NCBI RefSeq assembly: GCF_004016515.1
Contig: NZ_SACT01000001.1
Location: 992,001 to 1,056,000 of the forward strand
Length of the DNA stretch: 64,000 nt
DNA from: Rubrivivax albus
GTDB taxonomy: Bacteria > Pseudomonadota > Gammaproteobacteria > Burkholderiales > Burkholderiaceae_C
Reading direction: 5' to 3'
Shown here piece by piece: positions 29,150 to 38,987 of this stretch. The notes under the pieces were generated by a model, which saw nothing but the letters and a program-made list of their open reading frames with translations, did not search any database and was not told the origin of the DNA. Position numbers and translations under genes: made by a program. Within the stretch, counting starts at the first letter, position 1; each line of letters begins with the position of its first letter.

Positions 29150-30496
29150 ATGAAGCCGGTCATCGCCCTCGTCGGCCGGCCCAACGTGGGCAAGTCGACG
29201 CTGTTCAACCGCATCACCAAGTCGCGTGATGCCATCGTGGCCGACTTCGCCGGCCTCACCCGCGACCGGCACTACGGCGATGCACGCCTGGGGCCGCGCG
29301 AGTTCATCGTCATCGACACCGGCGGCTTCGAGCCAGACGCCACCACCGGCGTGGTTCAGCGCATGGCGCAGCAGACCAAGCAGGCGGTGGCCGAGGCCGA
29401 CGCGGTGATCTTCGTCACCGACGTGCGGGCCGGGCTGTCGGCCCAGGACCACGAGATCGCGCGCTTCCTGCGCACGGCCAACAAGCGCGTGCTGCTGGCG
29501 GTGAACAAGGCCGAGGGCATGCTCGACGCGCCGCAGATCGCCGAGTTCCACGAACTGGGCATCGGCGAGCCGCACCCGGTGTCGGCGGCACACGGGCAGG
29601 GCATCCGCAGCCTGCTCGAGGCTGCGCTGGACGAGTTCATCTTCGACGAGGACCACGACGGCGAGATCGAGGACGGCAGCGCCGATCGACCCATCCGCCT
29701 GGCGGTGGCGGGCCGGCCGAACGTTGGCAAGTCCACGCTGATCAACGCCTGGCTGGGCGAGGAGCGCCTGGTCGCCTTCGACCTGCCGGGCACCACGCGC
29801 GACGCCATCCATGTGCCGTTCGAGCGCAACGGCCGGCGCTATGAGCTGATCGACACCGCCGGCCTGCGGCGCAAGGGCCGGGTGTTCGAGGCGATCGAGA
29901 AGTTCTCGGTGGTCAAGACGCTGCAGGCCATCGCCGATGCCAACGTGGTGCTGCTGCTGATCGACGCCACCCAGGGCGTGGGTGAGCAGGACGCGCACAT
30001 CGCCGGCTATGTGCTCGAGTCGGGTCGGGCCGTGGTGGTCGCGGTGAACAAATGGGACGCGGTGGACGACTACCAGCGGCAGATGCTGGAACGCTCGATC
30101 GAAAGCCGCCTGGGCTTCCTGAAGTTTGCCGAGGTGCTGCACATCTCGGCGCTGAAGCGGCGCGGCATCGGCGCGGTCTGGAAGGCCATCGATGCGGCGC
30201 ACGCCTCGGCGACCAAGAAGCTGTCCACCCCCCAGCTCACGCGCCTCATCCACGACGCCGTCGAGCACCAGGCGCCCAAGCGTGCCGGTGCCTTCCGGCC
30301 CAAGCTGCGCTATGCCCACCAGGGGGGCATGAACCCACCGGTGGTGGTGATCCACGGCAATGCGCTCGAACACGTCACCGACACCTACAAGCGCTACCTG
30401 GAGGGTCGCATCCGCGAGCACTTCAAGCTCGTGGGCACGCCGTTGCGCGTGGAAATGAAGCTGGGCACGAATCCCTTCGTCGACAAGGGTTCCTGA
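29150..30496 (+). CDS. der: Ribosome biogenesis GTPase Der (EngA)
   Basis: The 448-residue protein has two tandem Era-like GTPase domains, each with GRPNVGKST: the first near residue 9 and the second near residue 188, with partner motifs [11 protein letters not shown] / DTGGFEP and [11 protein letters not shown] / [14 protein letters not shown] and NKWD. A C-terminal KH-like domain follows ([20 protein letters not shown]). Der is essential for 50S ribosomal subunit maturation. Length matches the family. It belongs to the hisS-yfgM-bamB-der-hfq-hflX block. Confidence 0.97.
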   Translation: MKPVIALVGRPNVGKSTLFNRITKSRDAIVADFAGLTRDRHYGDARLGPREFIVIDTGGFEPDATTGVVQRMAQQTKQAVAEADAVIFVTDVRAGLSAQDHEIARFLRTANKRVLLAVNKAEGMLDAPQIAEFHELGIGEPHPVSAAHGQGIRSLLEAALDEFIFDEDHDGEIEDGSADRPIRLAVAGRPNVGKSTLINAWLGEERLVAFDLPGTTRDAIHVPFERNGRRYELIDTAGLRRKGRVFEAIEKFSVVKTLQAIADANVVLLLIDATQGVGEQDAHIAGYVLESGRAVVVAVNKWDAVDDYQRQMLERSIESRLGFLKFAEVLHISALKRRGIGAVWKAIDAAHASATKKLSTPQLTRLIHDAVEHQAPKRAGAFRPKLRYAHQGGMNPPVVVIHGNALEHVTDTYKRYLEGRIREHFKLVGTPLRVEMKLGTNPFVDKGS

Positions 30497-30533
30497 CCGG
30501 AATTGATGCACTGCCGCAGCGCGCAACCCCTGC

Positions 30534-30542
30534 TGTGATAAC
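30534..30542 (+). promoter_or_regulatory. Possible extended -10 promoter before hfq
   Basis: TGTGATAAC (TG-N-GATAAC) in the der-hfq spacer resembles an extended -10 element and lies about 36 nt upstream of the hfq ATG. The -35 is not obvious, as expected for extended -10 promoters. GGAGAAACAACC just upstream of the ATG holds the ribosome-binding site. Confidence 0.4.
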
Positions 30543-30577
30543 GTGCCAAGCGTCGACATCAACACGGAGAAACAACC

Positions 30578-30823
30578 GTGAGCAACAAAGGCCAGCTTTT
30601 GCAGGACCCCTTTTTGAACCTGCTGCGCAAGGAACACGTGCCGGTCTCGATCTATCTGGTCAACGGGATCAAGCTGCAAGGGCACATCGAATCCTTCGAC
30701 CAGTACGTCGTGCTGCTGCGCAACACCGTCACCCAGATGGTCTACAAGCACGCGATCTCCACCGTCGTCCCTGGCCGCGCGGTGAACTTCCACCCCAACG
30801 AACCGCAGGCGCCGGCGGCCTGA
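30578..30823 (+). CDS. hfq: RNA chaperone Hfq
   Basis: The 81-residue Sm-like protein forms a hexameric ring that pairs small RNAs with mRNA targets. Sm1 is [20 protein letters not shown] to [14 protein letters not shown], and Sm2 contains the hallmark [10 protein letters not shown]. The C-terminal tail is short ([12 protein letters not shown]), as in betaproteobacteria, unlike the roughly 100-residue E. coli form. It lies between der and hflX, a widely conserved arrangement. Confidence 0.98.
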   Translation: MSNKGQLLQDPFLNLLRKEHVPVSIYLVNGIKLQGHIESFDQYVVLLRNTVTQMVYKHAISTVVPGRAVNFHPNEPQAPAA

Positions 30824-30851
30824 GCGCCCCCGCCACCCCGCACCCGACCAC

Positions 30852-32051
30852 TTGACCCCTGAAGCCCAAGTGCAGGCCGGCGCGCCGCCGCGTGCCGTGC
30901 TCGTCGGCGTCGACCTCGGCCAGCCGGCCGGCTTCGACCCGACGCTGGAGGAACTCGCCCTGCTCGCGGCGTCTGCCGGCGACGAAGTCGTCGGCCGCGT
31001 CACCGCGCGCCGCCGCGCGCCCGACGCCGCGCTGTTCGTCGGCAGCGGCAAGGCCGACGAGATCAAGGCCCTGGTGCTGGGCACCCAGGCCAGCGGCGTG
31101 ATCTTCGACCAGGCGCTGTCGCCTGCGCAGCAGCGCAACCTCGAGCGTCACCTGGGCGTGCCCGTGGCCGACCGCACGTCGCTGATCCTGGACATCTTCG
31201 GTGACCGCGCGCGGTCTCACGAGGGCAAGCTGCAGGTGGAACTGGCGCGGCTGCAGTACCTGGCCACGCGCCTGGTGCGGCGCTGGTCGCACCTGGAGCG
31301 CCAGCGGGGCGGCATCGGCGCCCGCGGCGGCCCGGGCGAGGCGCAGATCGAACTCGACCGGCGCATGATCGGCGAGCGCATCAAGTCGCTGTCCGCGCGG
31401 CTGGAGAAGGTCAAGCGCCAGCGCAACACGCAGCGCAAGGCGCGCGAGCGGCGCGGCACCTTCCGCGTCTCGCTGGTCGGGTACACCAACGCCGGCAAGT
31501 CCACGCTGTTCAACGCGCTGGTGAAGGCGCGGGCCTTCGCGGCCGACCAGCTCTTCGCCACGCTGGATACCACCACGCGCCAGCTCTGGCTGGGCGACGA
31601 CGTGGGGTCGGTGTCGCTGTCGGACACGGTGGGCTTCATCCGCGACCTGCCGCACAAGCTGGTCGAGGCCTTCGAGGCCACGCTGCAGGAAGCCGCCGAG
31701 GCCGACCTGCTGCTGCACGTGATGGACGTGGCCAGCCCGCACCAGATCGAGCAGCGCGACGAGGTCATGCGCGTGCTCGGCGAGATCGGCGCCGGCGACA
31801 TCCCGCAGATCTGGGTCTGCAACAAGATCGACCAGCTCGAGGACTCGCAGCAGCCGCGCGAGGCGGCCGACTGGATCCTGGCCGATGGCGGCCGGCGTTT
31901 CCGGCGGGTCTTCGTCAGCGCACGCGACGGCACCGGACTCGACACCTTGCGCGAGGCCATCGCCGACGCGGCGCGCGCCCACCATGCCCTTCCCGACCAC
32001 CCGTCTTCGGACGGGCACCTTCCCGATTTCCTGCCTTCCCACCATGCCTGA
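30852..32051 (+). CDS. hflX: Ribosome-splitting GTPase HflX
   Basis: The 399-residue protein has the HflX N-terminal domain, with the glycine-rich ERQRGGIGARGGPGEAQIEL, a coiled linker (RRMIGERIKSLSARLEKVKR), then a TRAFAC GTPase domain with G1 GYTNAGKST, G3 DTVGFIRDLP and G4 NKID. HflX splits stalled or stress-damaged 70S ribosomes. The start appears to be a TTG at 30852, 28 nt after hfq; no ATG is available upstream of the conserved region and there is no strong Shine-Dalgarno. The stop overlaps hflK. Confidence 0.95.
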   Translation: MTPEAQVQAGAPPRAVLVGVDLGQPAGFDPTLEELALLAASAGDEVVGRVTARRRAPDAALFVGSGKADEIKALVLGTQASGVIFDQALSPAQQRNLERHLGVPVADRTSLILDIFGDRARSHEGKLQVELARLQYLATRLVRRWSHLERQRGGIGARGGPGEAQIELDRRMIGERIKSLSARLEKVKRQRNTQRKARERRGTFRVSLVGYTNAGKSTLFNALVKARAFAADQLFATLDTTTRQLWLGDDVGSVSLSDTVGFIRDLPHKLVEAFEATLQEAAEADLLLHVMDVASPHQIEQRDEVMRVLGEIGAGDIPQIWVCNKIDQLEDSQQPREAADWILADGGRRFRRVFVSARDGTGLDTLREAIADAARAHHALPDHPSSDGHLPDFLPSHHA

Positions 32052-33345
32052 TCCGACCGAGATCTCCTTCGGCCACCGCTGGCGTGCGCTGATGCGCGCC
32101 ACGGCGGCATTGTTCGCCGGCCTCGCGCCGCGTCGCCTGCAGCCGATGCTGAACAACGGCCGCAACGACGGCCCGCCCGACCTCGACGAACTCTGGCGCG
32201 ACTTCAACCGCAAGCTCGGCGGCCTGTTCGGTGGCCGGCCCTCGCGTGGCGGGCACAACGGCGGCGAGCGCCCGCCCGGCGGTGGCGGCGGTGGCCCGCT
32301 GCAGCCGCCCGACATGAAGAGCGCTGGCATCGGCGTGGGGCTGATCGGCGGCGTGCTGCTGCTGATCTGGGCCGGCAGCGGCGTGTTCATCGTGCAGGAA
32401 GGCCAGCAGGCCGTCGTCACCACCTTCGGCCGCTTCAGCCACACCGTGGACGCCGGCTTCCAGTGGCGCCTGCCTTACCCGTTCCAGGCGCACGAGACGG
32501 TGTCGGTGACGCAGCTGCGTTCGGTCGACGTGGGCCGCAGCACCGTGACCCAGGCCACCGGCCTGCGCGACTCGTCGATGCTGACGCAGGACGAGAACAT
32601 CATCGACATCCGCTTCACCGTGCAGTACCGCCTGAACGACGCGCGGGCCTACCTGTTCGAGAACCGCGACCCCGACGGTGCGGTGGTGCTGGCAGCGGAA
32701 TCGGCGGTGCGCGAGATCGTCGGCCGCAGCCGTGTCGATTCCGTGCTGTACGAGCAGCGTGATGCCGTGGCCGCCGACCTCGTCAAGTCGATCCAGTCGC
32801 AGCTCGACCGGCTGGGTGCGGGCATCGTGATCGCCAACGTCAACGTGCAGAACGTGCAGGTGCCCGAGCAGGTGCAGGCCGCGTTCAACGACGCGGTCAA
32901 GGCCAGCGCCGACCGTGACCGCTTCAAGAACGAGGGCGACGCCTACGCCAGCGACGTGATCCCGCGGGCCCAGGGCGCGGCGAGCCGGCTGCGCGAGGAG
33001 GCCGAAGCCTACAAGGCCCGCGTGGTCGCCCAGGCCGAGGGTGATGCGCAGCGCTTCCGCTCGGTGCTGGCCGAGTACCAGAAGGCACCTGCCGTCACGC
33101 GCGACCGCCTGTACATCGAGACCATGCAGCAGATCTACTCCAACGTCACCAAGGTCATGGTCGACAGCCGCAACAACTCCAACCTGCTGTACCTGCCGCT
33201 GGATCGGCTGTTGCAGTCCGGTGGGACGACCAATGGGTCCGCCGCGCCCGCGCCGGCACCCGGCGTGGCCGAGCAGGTGGCGCCGACCGTGATCGACGTG
33301 CGCGCGCGGGCCGACGCCCGCAGCCGCGACCGCGAAGGCCGCTGA
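32044..33345 (+). CDS. hflK: FtsH protease modulator subunit HflK
   Basis: The 433-residue SPFH/prohibitin protein has a Gly-rich cytoplasmic N-terminus (FGGRPSRGGHNGGERPPGGG), one transmembrane segment (IGVGLIGGVLLLIWAGSGVF) and a periplasmic SPFH domain starting VQEGQQAVVTTFGRFSHTVD, then a coiled coil (REEAEAYKARVVAQAEGDAQ). HflK and HflC form a cage around FtsH that limits its access to membrane substrates. The ATG at 32044 overlaps the hflX stop by 8 nt; an alternative ATG at 32146 (just before NNGRNDGPPDLDELWRDF) would remove 34 residues that homologues may lack. The ribosome-binding signal does not decide between them. Confidence 0.94.
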   Translation: MPDPTEISFGHRWRALMRATAALFAGLAPRRLQPMLNNGRNDGPPDLDELWRDFNRKLGGLFGGRPSRGGHNGGERPPGGGGGGPLQPPDMKSAGIGVGLIGGVLLLIWAGSGVFIVQEGQQAVVTTFGRFSHTVDAGFQWRLPYPFQAHETVSVTQLRSVDVGRSTVTQATGLRDSSMLTQDENIIDIRFTVQYRLNDARAYLFENRDPDGAVVLAAESAVREIVGRSRVDSVLYEQRDAVAADLVKSIQSQLDRLGAGIVIANVNVQNVQVPEQVQAAFNDAVKASADRDRFKNEGDAYASDVIPRAQGAASRLREEAEAYKARVVAQAEGDAQRFRSVLAEYQKAPAVTRDRLYIETMQQIYSNVTKVMVDSRNNSNLLYLPLDRLLQSGGTTNGSAAPAPAPGVAEQVAPTVIDVRARADARSRDREGR

Positions 33346-33356
33346 AGGAGCACGAC

Positions 33357-34238
33357 ATGGCCAACCGCATCGGATTCATCGTCGCCGGCTTCCTTGTGAT
33401 GCTGATGGTGGCGTTCTCCACCGTGTTCATCGTGGACCAGCGCCAGGTCGGCGTGGTCTACGCGCTCGGCGAGATCAAGAACGTCATCACCGAACCTGGG
33501 CTGAAATTCAAGCTGCCGCCGCCGTTCCAGAACGTCGTGTTCCTGGACAAGCGCATCCAGACCCTGGACAGCCCCGACACCCGCCCCATCTTCACCGCCG
33601 AGAAGAAGAGCCTGCTGATCGACTGGATGGTGAAGTGGCGCATCACCGACCCGCGCCAGTTCATCCGCAACAACGGCGCGGATCTGCGCAACCTCGAGGT
33701 GCGCCTGGCGCCGGTGGTGCAGGCCGCATTCAACGAGGAAGTGACGCGCCGCACCGTCAGCGGGGTGCTGGCCACCGACCGCGAGCGCGTGATGGCCGGC
33801 GTTCGCGAACGCCTGGCCGACGAGGCCCAGTCCTTCGGCATCGAGATCATCGACGTGCGGGTCAAGCGCGTGGACTTCGTGGCCGACATCACCGACGCTG
33901 TCTACCGCCGCATGGAATCGGAGCGCAAGCGCGTGGCCAACGAACTGCGCTCCACCGGCAGCGCCGAGGCGGAGAAGATCCGCGCCGACGCCGACCGCCA
34001 ACGCGAGGTCATCCTGGCCGAAGCCTACCGCGACGCGCAGAAGATCAAGGGTGAGGGCGACGCGCAGGCCTCTGCCCTGTATGCCGATGCCTTCGGCCGG
34101 GATGCGCAGTTCGCCAAGTTCTATCGCAGCCTGGAAGCCTACCGTGGCAGCTTCCGCAGCAAGTCCGACATGATCGTCGTCGATCCGGCGAGCGACTTCT
34201 TCGGCGCGATGCGCGGCGCCGGCCCGGGCGGCCGCTGA
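33357..34238 (+). CDS. hflC: FtsH protease modulator subunit HflC
   Basis: The 293-residue partner of HflK has an N-terminal signal-anchor (IGFIVAGFLVMLMVAFSTVF) followed directly by the SPFH domain (IVDQRQVGVVYALGEIKNVI) and the coiled region ERKRVANELRSTGSAEAEKI. Both proteins reside in the inner membrane with their bulk in the periplasm. It starts 11 nt after hflK behind a GAAGGAG ribosome-binding site, so the two are made together. Confidence 0.96.
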   Translation: MANRIGFIVAGFLVMLMVAFSTVFIVDQRQVGVVYALGEIKNVITEPGLKFKLPPPFQNVVFLDKRIQTLDSPDTRPIFTAEKKSLLIDWMVKWRITDPRQFIRNNGADLRNLEVRLAPVVQAAFNEEVTRRTVSGVLATDRERVMAGVRERLADEAQSFGIEIIDVRVKRVDFVADITDAVYRRMESERKRVANELRSTGSAEAEKIRADADRQREVILAEAYRDAQKIKGEGDAQASALYADAFGRDAQFAKFYRSLEAYRGSFRSKSDMIVVDPASDFFGAMRGAGPGGR

Positions 34239-34253
34239 GTCACGGCCGTCGCA

Positions 34254-34439
34254 ATGGGTGACGCGCTGCTCGGCGCGCTGGCGCTGATGCTCGTCTTCGA
34301 GGGTCTGCTGCCGTTGATCAACCCGCGCGGCTGGCGCAGCGTGTTCGAGCGCGTGCTGCAGATGAACGACGGACAGATCCGTTTCATCGGGCTGTTCAGC
34401 GTCGGATTGGGGCTGTTGCTGCTGCTGATCTGGCGCTGA
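34254..34439 (+). CDS. DUF2065 small inner-membrane protein
   Basis: The 61-residue hydrophobic protein has two transmembrane helices (LLGALALMLVFEGLLPLI and FIGLFSVGLGLLLLLIW) joined by a short polar loop with PRGWRSVFERVLQMND. It matches DUF2065, a family usually encoded right after hflC. Its function is unknown; context suggests a link with HflKC/FtsH. It is 15 nt downstream of hflC. Confidence 0.88.
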   Translation: MGDALLGALALMLVFEGLLPLINPRGWRSVFERVLQMNDGQIRFIGLFSVGLGLLLLLIWR

Positions 34440-34540
34440 AGCCCATCGCCTGTCGGCCGAAGGCGCTGGTTGACGGCACGCTGGCCTCGATTTGTGGGGG
34501 GGAGCGGGATACACCGGCCCCATGAGCCCTGGCGGCTGCC

Positions 34541-34570
34541 TATGATCGAACTTCCATCCTGGAGGAGAAG
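34541..34570 (+). promoter_or_regulatory. Possible -10 box and strong ribosome-binding site for the metalloprotease
   Basis: TATGAT at 34541-34546 is a fair -10 box. GGAGGAGAAG (34561-34570) is the best Shine-Dalgarno in this part of the window, ending four nt before the ATG at 34575. Together they suggest the metalloprotease has its own promoter instead of relying on the hfl operon. The -35 is not clear. Confidence 0.45.
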
Positions 34571-34574
34571 TTCG

Positions 34575-35486
34575 ATGTCCATCGTTCACCGCGGGCTGCG
34601 TGCCCTGATTCCGCTGGGCCTGGCAGCCCTGCTGCCCTCGCTGGCCGCAGCCCAGTCGTTCACGATCAACGGGGCCACGTTCGCGAGCCAGAAGGCCTTC
34701 GTGGAGAGCGGGGCGCGCTGCAGCACCCATCAGCCCAGCGAACTGGAGATGCGGCTGCAGGCGGCGCAGGAGCGGTCCTGGCTGGCCGACCAGCGTGCGC
34801 AGGGGCGCGACCCGCTGGCACAGGCTGCTGCCGTGTCGATCCCGGTCTACTTCCACGTGATCACCAACAGCGCGGGCCAGGGCGCGCCCACCCAGCAGCA
34901 GATCGACGCGCAGATCGCCGTGCTCAATGCGGCCTATGCCAGCAGTGGCTTCAGCTTCGATCTCGTGGCCGTGGACACCTCGGCAAACGATGCCTGGTAC
35001 ACCTGCACCGGCGGCGCCTGCGAGACGCAGATGAAGTCGGCACTGCGGCAAGGCGGCGCCAATGCCCTCAATGTGTACGCGAACAACATGGCCGGCGGCC
35101 TGCTGGGCTGGGCCACGTTCCCGTGGAGCTACGCGTCCAACCCATCGAACGACGGTGTCGTGATCCTGACGGCGTCGATGCCCGGTGGCAGTGCCGCGCC
35201 CTACGACGAAGGTGACACCGGCACCCACGAGGTCGGCCACTGGCTGGGCCTGTACCACACGTTCCAGGGCGGGTGCCGGAACCCGGGCGATTCCGTGGCC
35301 GACACCGCCGCCGAGCGTTCGCCCGCCTACGGCTGCCCGGCGAATCGCGACAGCTGCCGTCGTCAAGCCGGCAAGGACCCGATCACCAATTTCATGGACT
35401 ACACCGACGACGCCTGCATGAACACCTTCAGTGCCGGTCAGGACACGCGGATGGTGCAGTTGTTCCAGCAGTACCGCGCGAACTGA
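34575..35486 (+). CDS. Secreted zinc metalloprotease, M43 (pappalysin-like) family
   Basis: The 303-residue protein has a Sec signal peptide ([13 protein letters not shown], cleavage before QSF near residue 27). The catalytic zinc site is H218-E219-V-G-H222-W-L-G-L-Y-H228 (HExxHxxGxxH of metzincins), and the met-turn region is [11 protein letters not shown], as in M43B pappalysin-like or cytophagalysin peptidases. The proregion contains [11 protein letters not shown], the usual start of the M43 fold. Several cysteines suggest disulphides in an exported protein. Substrate is unknown. It interrupts the usual hflC-DUF2065-hisZ-purA order, has its own strong ribosome-binding site and is followed by two hairpins, so it looks like a separately expressed insertion. 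Codon use is not obviously foreign. Confidence 0.9.
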   Translation: MSIVHRGLRALIPLGLAALLPSLAAAQSFTINGATFASQKAFVESGARCSTHQPSELEMRLQAAQERSWLADQRAQGRDPLAQAAAVSIPVYFHVITNSAGQGAPTQQQIDAQIAVLNAAYASSGFSFDLVAVDTSANDAWYTCTGGACETQMKSALRQGGANALNVYANNMAGGLLGWATFPWSYASNPSNDGVVILTASMPGGSAAPYDEGDTGTHEVGHWLGLYHTFQGGCRNPGDSVADTAAERSPAYGCPANRDSCRRQAGKDPITNFMDYTDDACMNTFSAGQDTRMVQLFQQYRAN

Positions 35487-35556
35487 TCCCGGTCCGTCAC
35501 CGGGACGATGCGCATCGACGCCGCCGAGCGGGCCCAGCGGGCTCGCCGGCGGCGTC
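35487..35556 (+). terminator. Tandem hairpins after the metalloprotease
   Basis: The first stem is TCCCGGT / ACCGGGA (35487-35493 with 35499-35505), right after the stop. The second pairs GACGCCGC with GCGGCGTC and CGAGC with GCTCG across a 3-nt bulge (35517-35556), followed by GCCGTTT. They probably end the metalloprotease transcript and isolate it from hisZ. Confidence 0.55.
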
Positions 35557-35601
35557 GCCGTTTGCCCGAAGCATTCGTCAGTGACGTGTGGGGCAGGCCG
35601 G

Positions 35602-35607
35602 TACAAT
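35602..35607 (+). promoter_or_regulatory. Putative -10 box of hisZ-purA
   Basis: TACAAT in the context GGTACAATGCCG lies 27 nt upstream of the hisZ ATG. The same motif precedes ndk. A -35 is not obvious. A separate promoter here is expected if the preceding hairpins terminate transcription. Confidence 0.5.
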
Positions 35608-35634
35608 GCCGTTTTCAACAGCGCGGTGAAACGC

Positions 35635-36813
35635 ATGTCCTCTGCCTGGCTGCTGCCTGAGCACATCGCCGACGTCCTGCCGGTGGAGGCCCGGCGCATC
35701 GAGGAGCTTCGCCGCAGGCTGCTGGACCGCGCTCACGGCTACGGCTACGAACTGGTGGCGCCACCGATGCTCGAGCATCTGGAGTCGCTGCTGTCGGGCA
35801 CCGGGCACGAGCTGGACCTGCGCACCTTCAAGCTTGTGGACCAGCTCAGCGGCCGCTCGCTGGGTTTGCGCGCCGACACCACCATCCAGGCCGCGCGCAT
35901 CGACGCCCACCTGCTCAACCGCGACGGCGTGACCCGCCTGTGCTACTGCGGCCCGGTGCTGCACACGCGGCCATCCGGGCTGTACGGCAACCGCGAACCG
36001 CTGCAGTTCGGCGCCGAGGTCTTCGGCCACGCCGGCCTGGAGGCCGACCTGGAGGTGCTGGACCTGGCGGTGGACTGCCTGACGCTGGCCGGCATTGCCG
36101 AGCCGGTGATCGACCTCGCCGACGCACGCATCGTGCGGGGCGTGCTCGCCGGCCTGCCCCTGGATGCGAACGCGCTGACCGGCCTCGTCGAAGCCCTGGC
36201 CAAGAAGGACGCGGCCACGCTGGCCGCGCGCAGCGCACCACTGCCGGCCGAGACGCGCGACGCACTCGGCGCCCTGCTGCAGCTCTACGGCAGCGACGAG
36301 GTGCTCGGCGCGGCGCGCGAGCGCCTGCCGCAACGCCCGCTGGTGCAGGACGCCATCGAACAGCTGGCCTGGCTGGGCAGCCACCTTCGCAGCGCCCACC
36401 CGGGCGTGCGCGTCGGCTTCGACCTGTCCGACATGAGCGGCTACACCTACTACAGCGGGGCGCGTTTCGCGCTCTACGGCGCCGGTGCCACCGACCCGCT
36501 GGCCCGCGGCGGCCGCTACGATGAGGTGGGCGCCGCCTTCGGCCGCAGCCGTCCGGCCGCCGGCTTCAGCCTCGACCTGAAGGCCCTGGCCGCGGCGGGC
36601 CGGCCGATGCCGGCGGCGTCGGCCATCCAGGCCCCGTGGGGCGAGGACGCCTCGCTGCGCGCTGCGGTGCGTGCCCTGCGCGATGCCGGCGAGGTGGTGG
36701 TCGCGGTGCTGCCCGGCCACGCCATCGAATCCGCCGGCTTCCGCTGCGACCGCCAACTGGTGCCCGTGGGCGACCGCTGGGTCGTCACCGCGCGCGATGC
36801 CCAGCCCGATTGA
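35635..36813 (+). CDS. hisZ: ATP phosphoribosyltransferase regulatory subunit HisZ
   Basis: The 392-residue HisRS-like protein regulates and activates the short form of HisG at the first step of histidine synthesis. It keeps the class II synthetase fold ([20 protein letters not shown] at the N-terminus and [20 protein letters not shown] near residue 265) but lacks the RPEGTAG and RGMDYY motifs seen in the true HisS earlier in the window, and its C-terminus is not a standard anticodon-binding domain. HisZ-dependent HisG is typical of betaproteobacteria. ATG 35635 is used; further in-frame ATG codons upstream lie in the terminator region. The purA gene follows after 21 nt. Confidence 0.95.
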   Translation: MSSAWLLPEHIADVLPVEARRIEELRRRLLDRAHGYGYELVAPPMLEHLESLLSGTGHELDLRTFKLVDQLSGRSLGLRADTTIQAARIDAHLLNRDGVTRLCYCGPVLHTRPSGLYGNREPLQFGAEVFGHAGLEADLEVLDLAVDCLTLAGIAEPVIDLADARIVRGVLAGLPLDANALTGLVEALAKKDAATLAARSAPLPAETRDALGALLQLYGSDEVLGAARERLPQRPLVQDAIEQLAWLGSHLRSAHPGVRVGFDLSDMSGYTYYSGARFALYGAGATDPLARGGRYDEVGAAFGRSRPAAGFSLDLKALAAAGRPMPAASAIQAPWGEDASLRAAVRALRDAGEVVVAVLPGHAIESAGFRCDRQLVPVGDRWVVTARDAQPD

Positions 36814-38175
<1,362 letters not shown>

Positions 38176-38216
38176 AGCATCCGCAACGTCACGCCATTGG
38201 CCTACGAGGAGTCCGC

Positions 38217-38738
38217 ATGCTGACCGATGACGGCAAGCACCTGTACGTGTCCTGGGACGAGTACCACATGCTCATCGAGCGCCTGGCGCTGAAGGTGCAT
38301 GCGTCCGGGTGGGTGTTCGACCAGATCCTGTGCCTGGCGCGTGGCGGCATGCGCCCTGGCGACGTGCTCTCGCGCGTGTTCGACAAGCCGCTGGCCATCA
38401 TGGCCACCAGTTCCTACCGTGCCGAGGCCGGCACCATCCAGGGCCGGCTGGACATGGCCAAGTACATCACCCTGCCCAAGGGCGAACTCGCCGGGCGCAT
38501 CCTGCTGGTGGATGACCTGGCCGACTCCGGCGTCACCCTGCGCGCGGTGGTGGACCGCCTGCGTGCGATGCCGGCGATCCGCGAACTGCGCTCGGCGGTC
38601 ATCTGGACCAAGGGGGTGTCGAGCTACACGCCGGACTACTCGGTGGAGACGCTGCCCACCAGCCCCTGGATCCACCAGCCGTTCGAGGAATACGACAACC
38701 TGCGCCCGGAAGGCCTGGCGCGCAAGTTTGCGATCTGA
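38217..38738 (+). CDS. Purine phosphoribosyltransferase (type I, xanthine/hypoxanthine/guanine-like)
   Basis: The 173-residue type I PRTase has the PRPP-binding loop RILLVDDLADSGVTLRAVVD with D99-D100, an N-terminal hood helix segment and a central region DQILCLARGGMRPGDVLSRV. It probably salvages a purine base by transfer from PRPP, but the base specificity (xanthine, guanine or hypoxanthine) is not clear. It follows purA after a GAGGAG ribosome-binding site (38204-38211) and ends with its own terminator. Confidence 0.88.
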   Translation: MLTDDGKHLYVSWDEYHMLIERLALKVHASGWVFDQILCLARGGMRPGDVLSRVFDKPLAIMATSSYRAEAGTIQGRLDMAKYITLPKGELAGRILLVDDLADSGVTLRAVVDRLRAMPAIRELRSAVIWTKGVSSYTPDYSVETLPTSPWIHQPFEEYDNLRPEGLARKFAI

Positions 38739-38753
38739 GCGCGGCACCCTCGG

Positions 38754-38772
38754 CCCGCCGCTCCGCGGCGGG
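38754..38772 (+). terminator. Terminator of the hisZ-purA-PRT transcript
   Basis: The perfect 8-bp stem CCCGCCGC / GCGGCGGG with a TCC loop is followed by CGTTTGAT. It starts 15 nt after the stop codon. Confidence 0.6.
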
Positions 38773-38835
38773 CGTTTGATGGCGTTCGGCGATCCGCGCC
38801 TCCGTGAGGTCGCCGGAACACAGCCCGGAAACGGA

Positions 38836-38863
38836 AAAGGCCGGCTCTTTCGAACCGGCCTTT
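38836..38863 (-). terminator. Bidirectional terminator, mainly of tRNA-Leu
   Basis: The 9-bp stem AAAGGCCGG / CCGGCCTTT encloses a loop with TTTCGAA. On the minus strand it starts 9 nt after the tRNA 3' end and continues into TTTTCCGTTT. On the plus strand it ends in TTTATC, so it can also back up the preceding PRTase terminator. Confidence 0.7.
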
Positions 38864-38872
38864 ATCATCGTC

Positions 38873-38957
<85 letters not shown>

Positions 38958-38987
38958 AGGTGAGTCGCGCTGTTCAATGCAATCGCT

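Noticed and set aside
27605..31138. A very long open frame (over 1,100 codons) antisense to yfgM, bamB, der and hfq
   Set aside because: It is a codon-bias shadow: high GC at third positions removes stop codons on the opposite strand. The translation is Arg/Ala/His/Gln-rich without any domain, and the sense genes are certain.
34575..35486. Metalloprotease as a recent phage- or plasmid-borne insert
   Set aside because: No integrase, tRNA target, direct repeats or composition shift is visible at its edges; the insertion, if real, is old or came by simple recombination.
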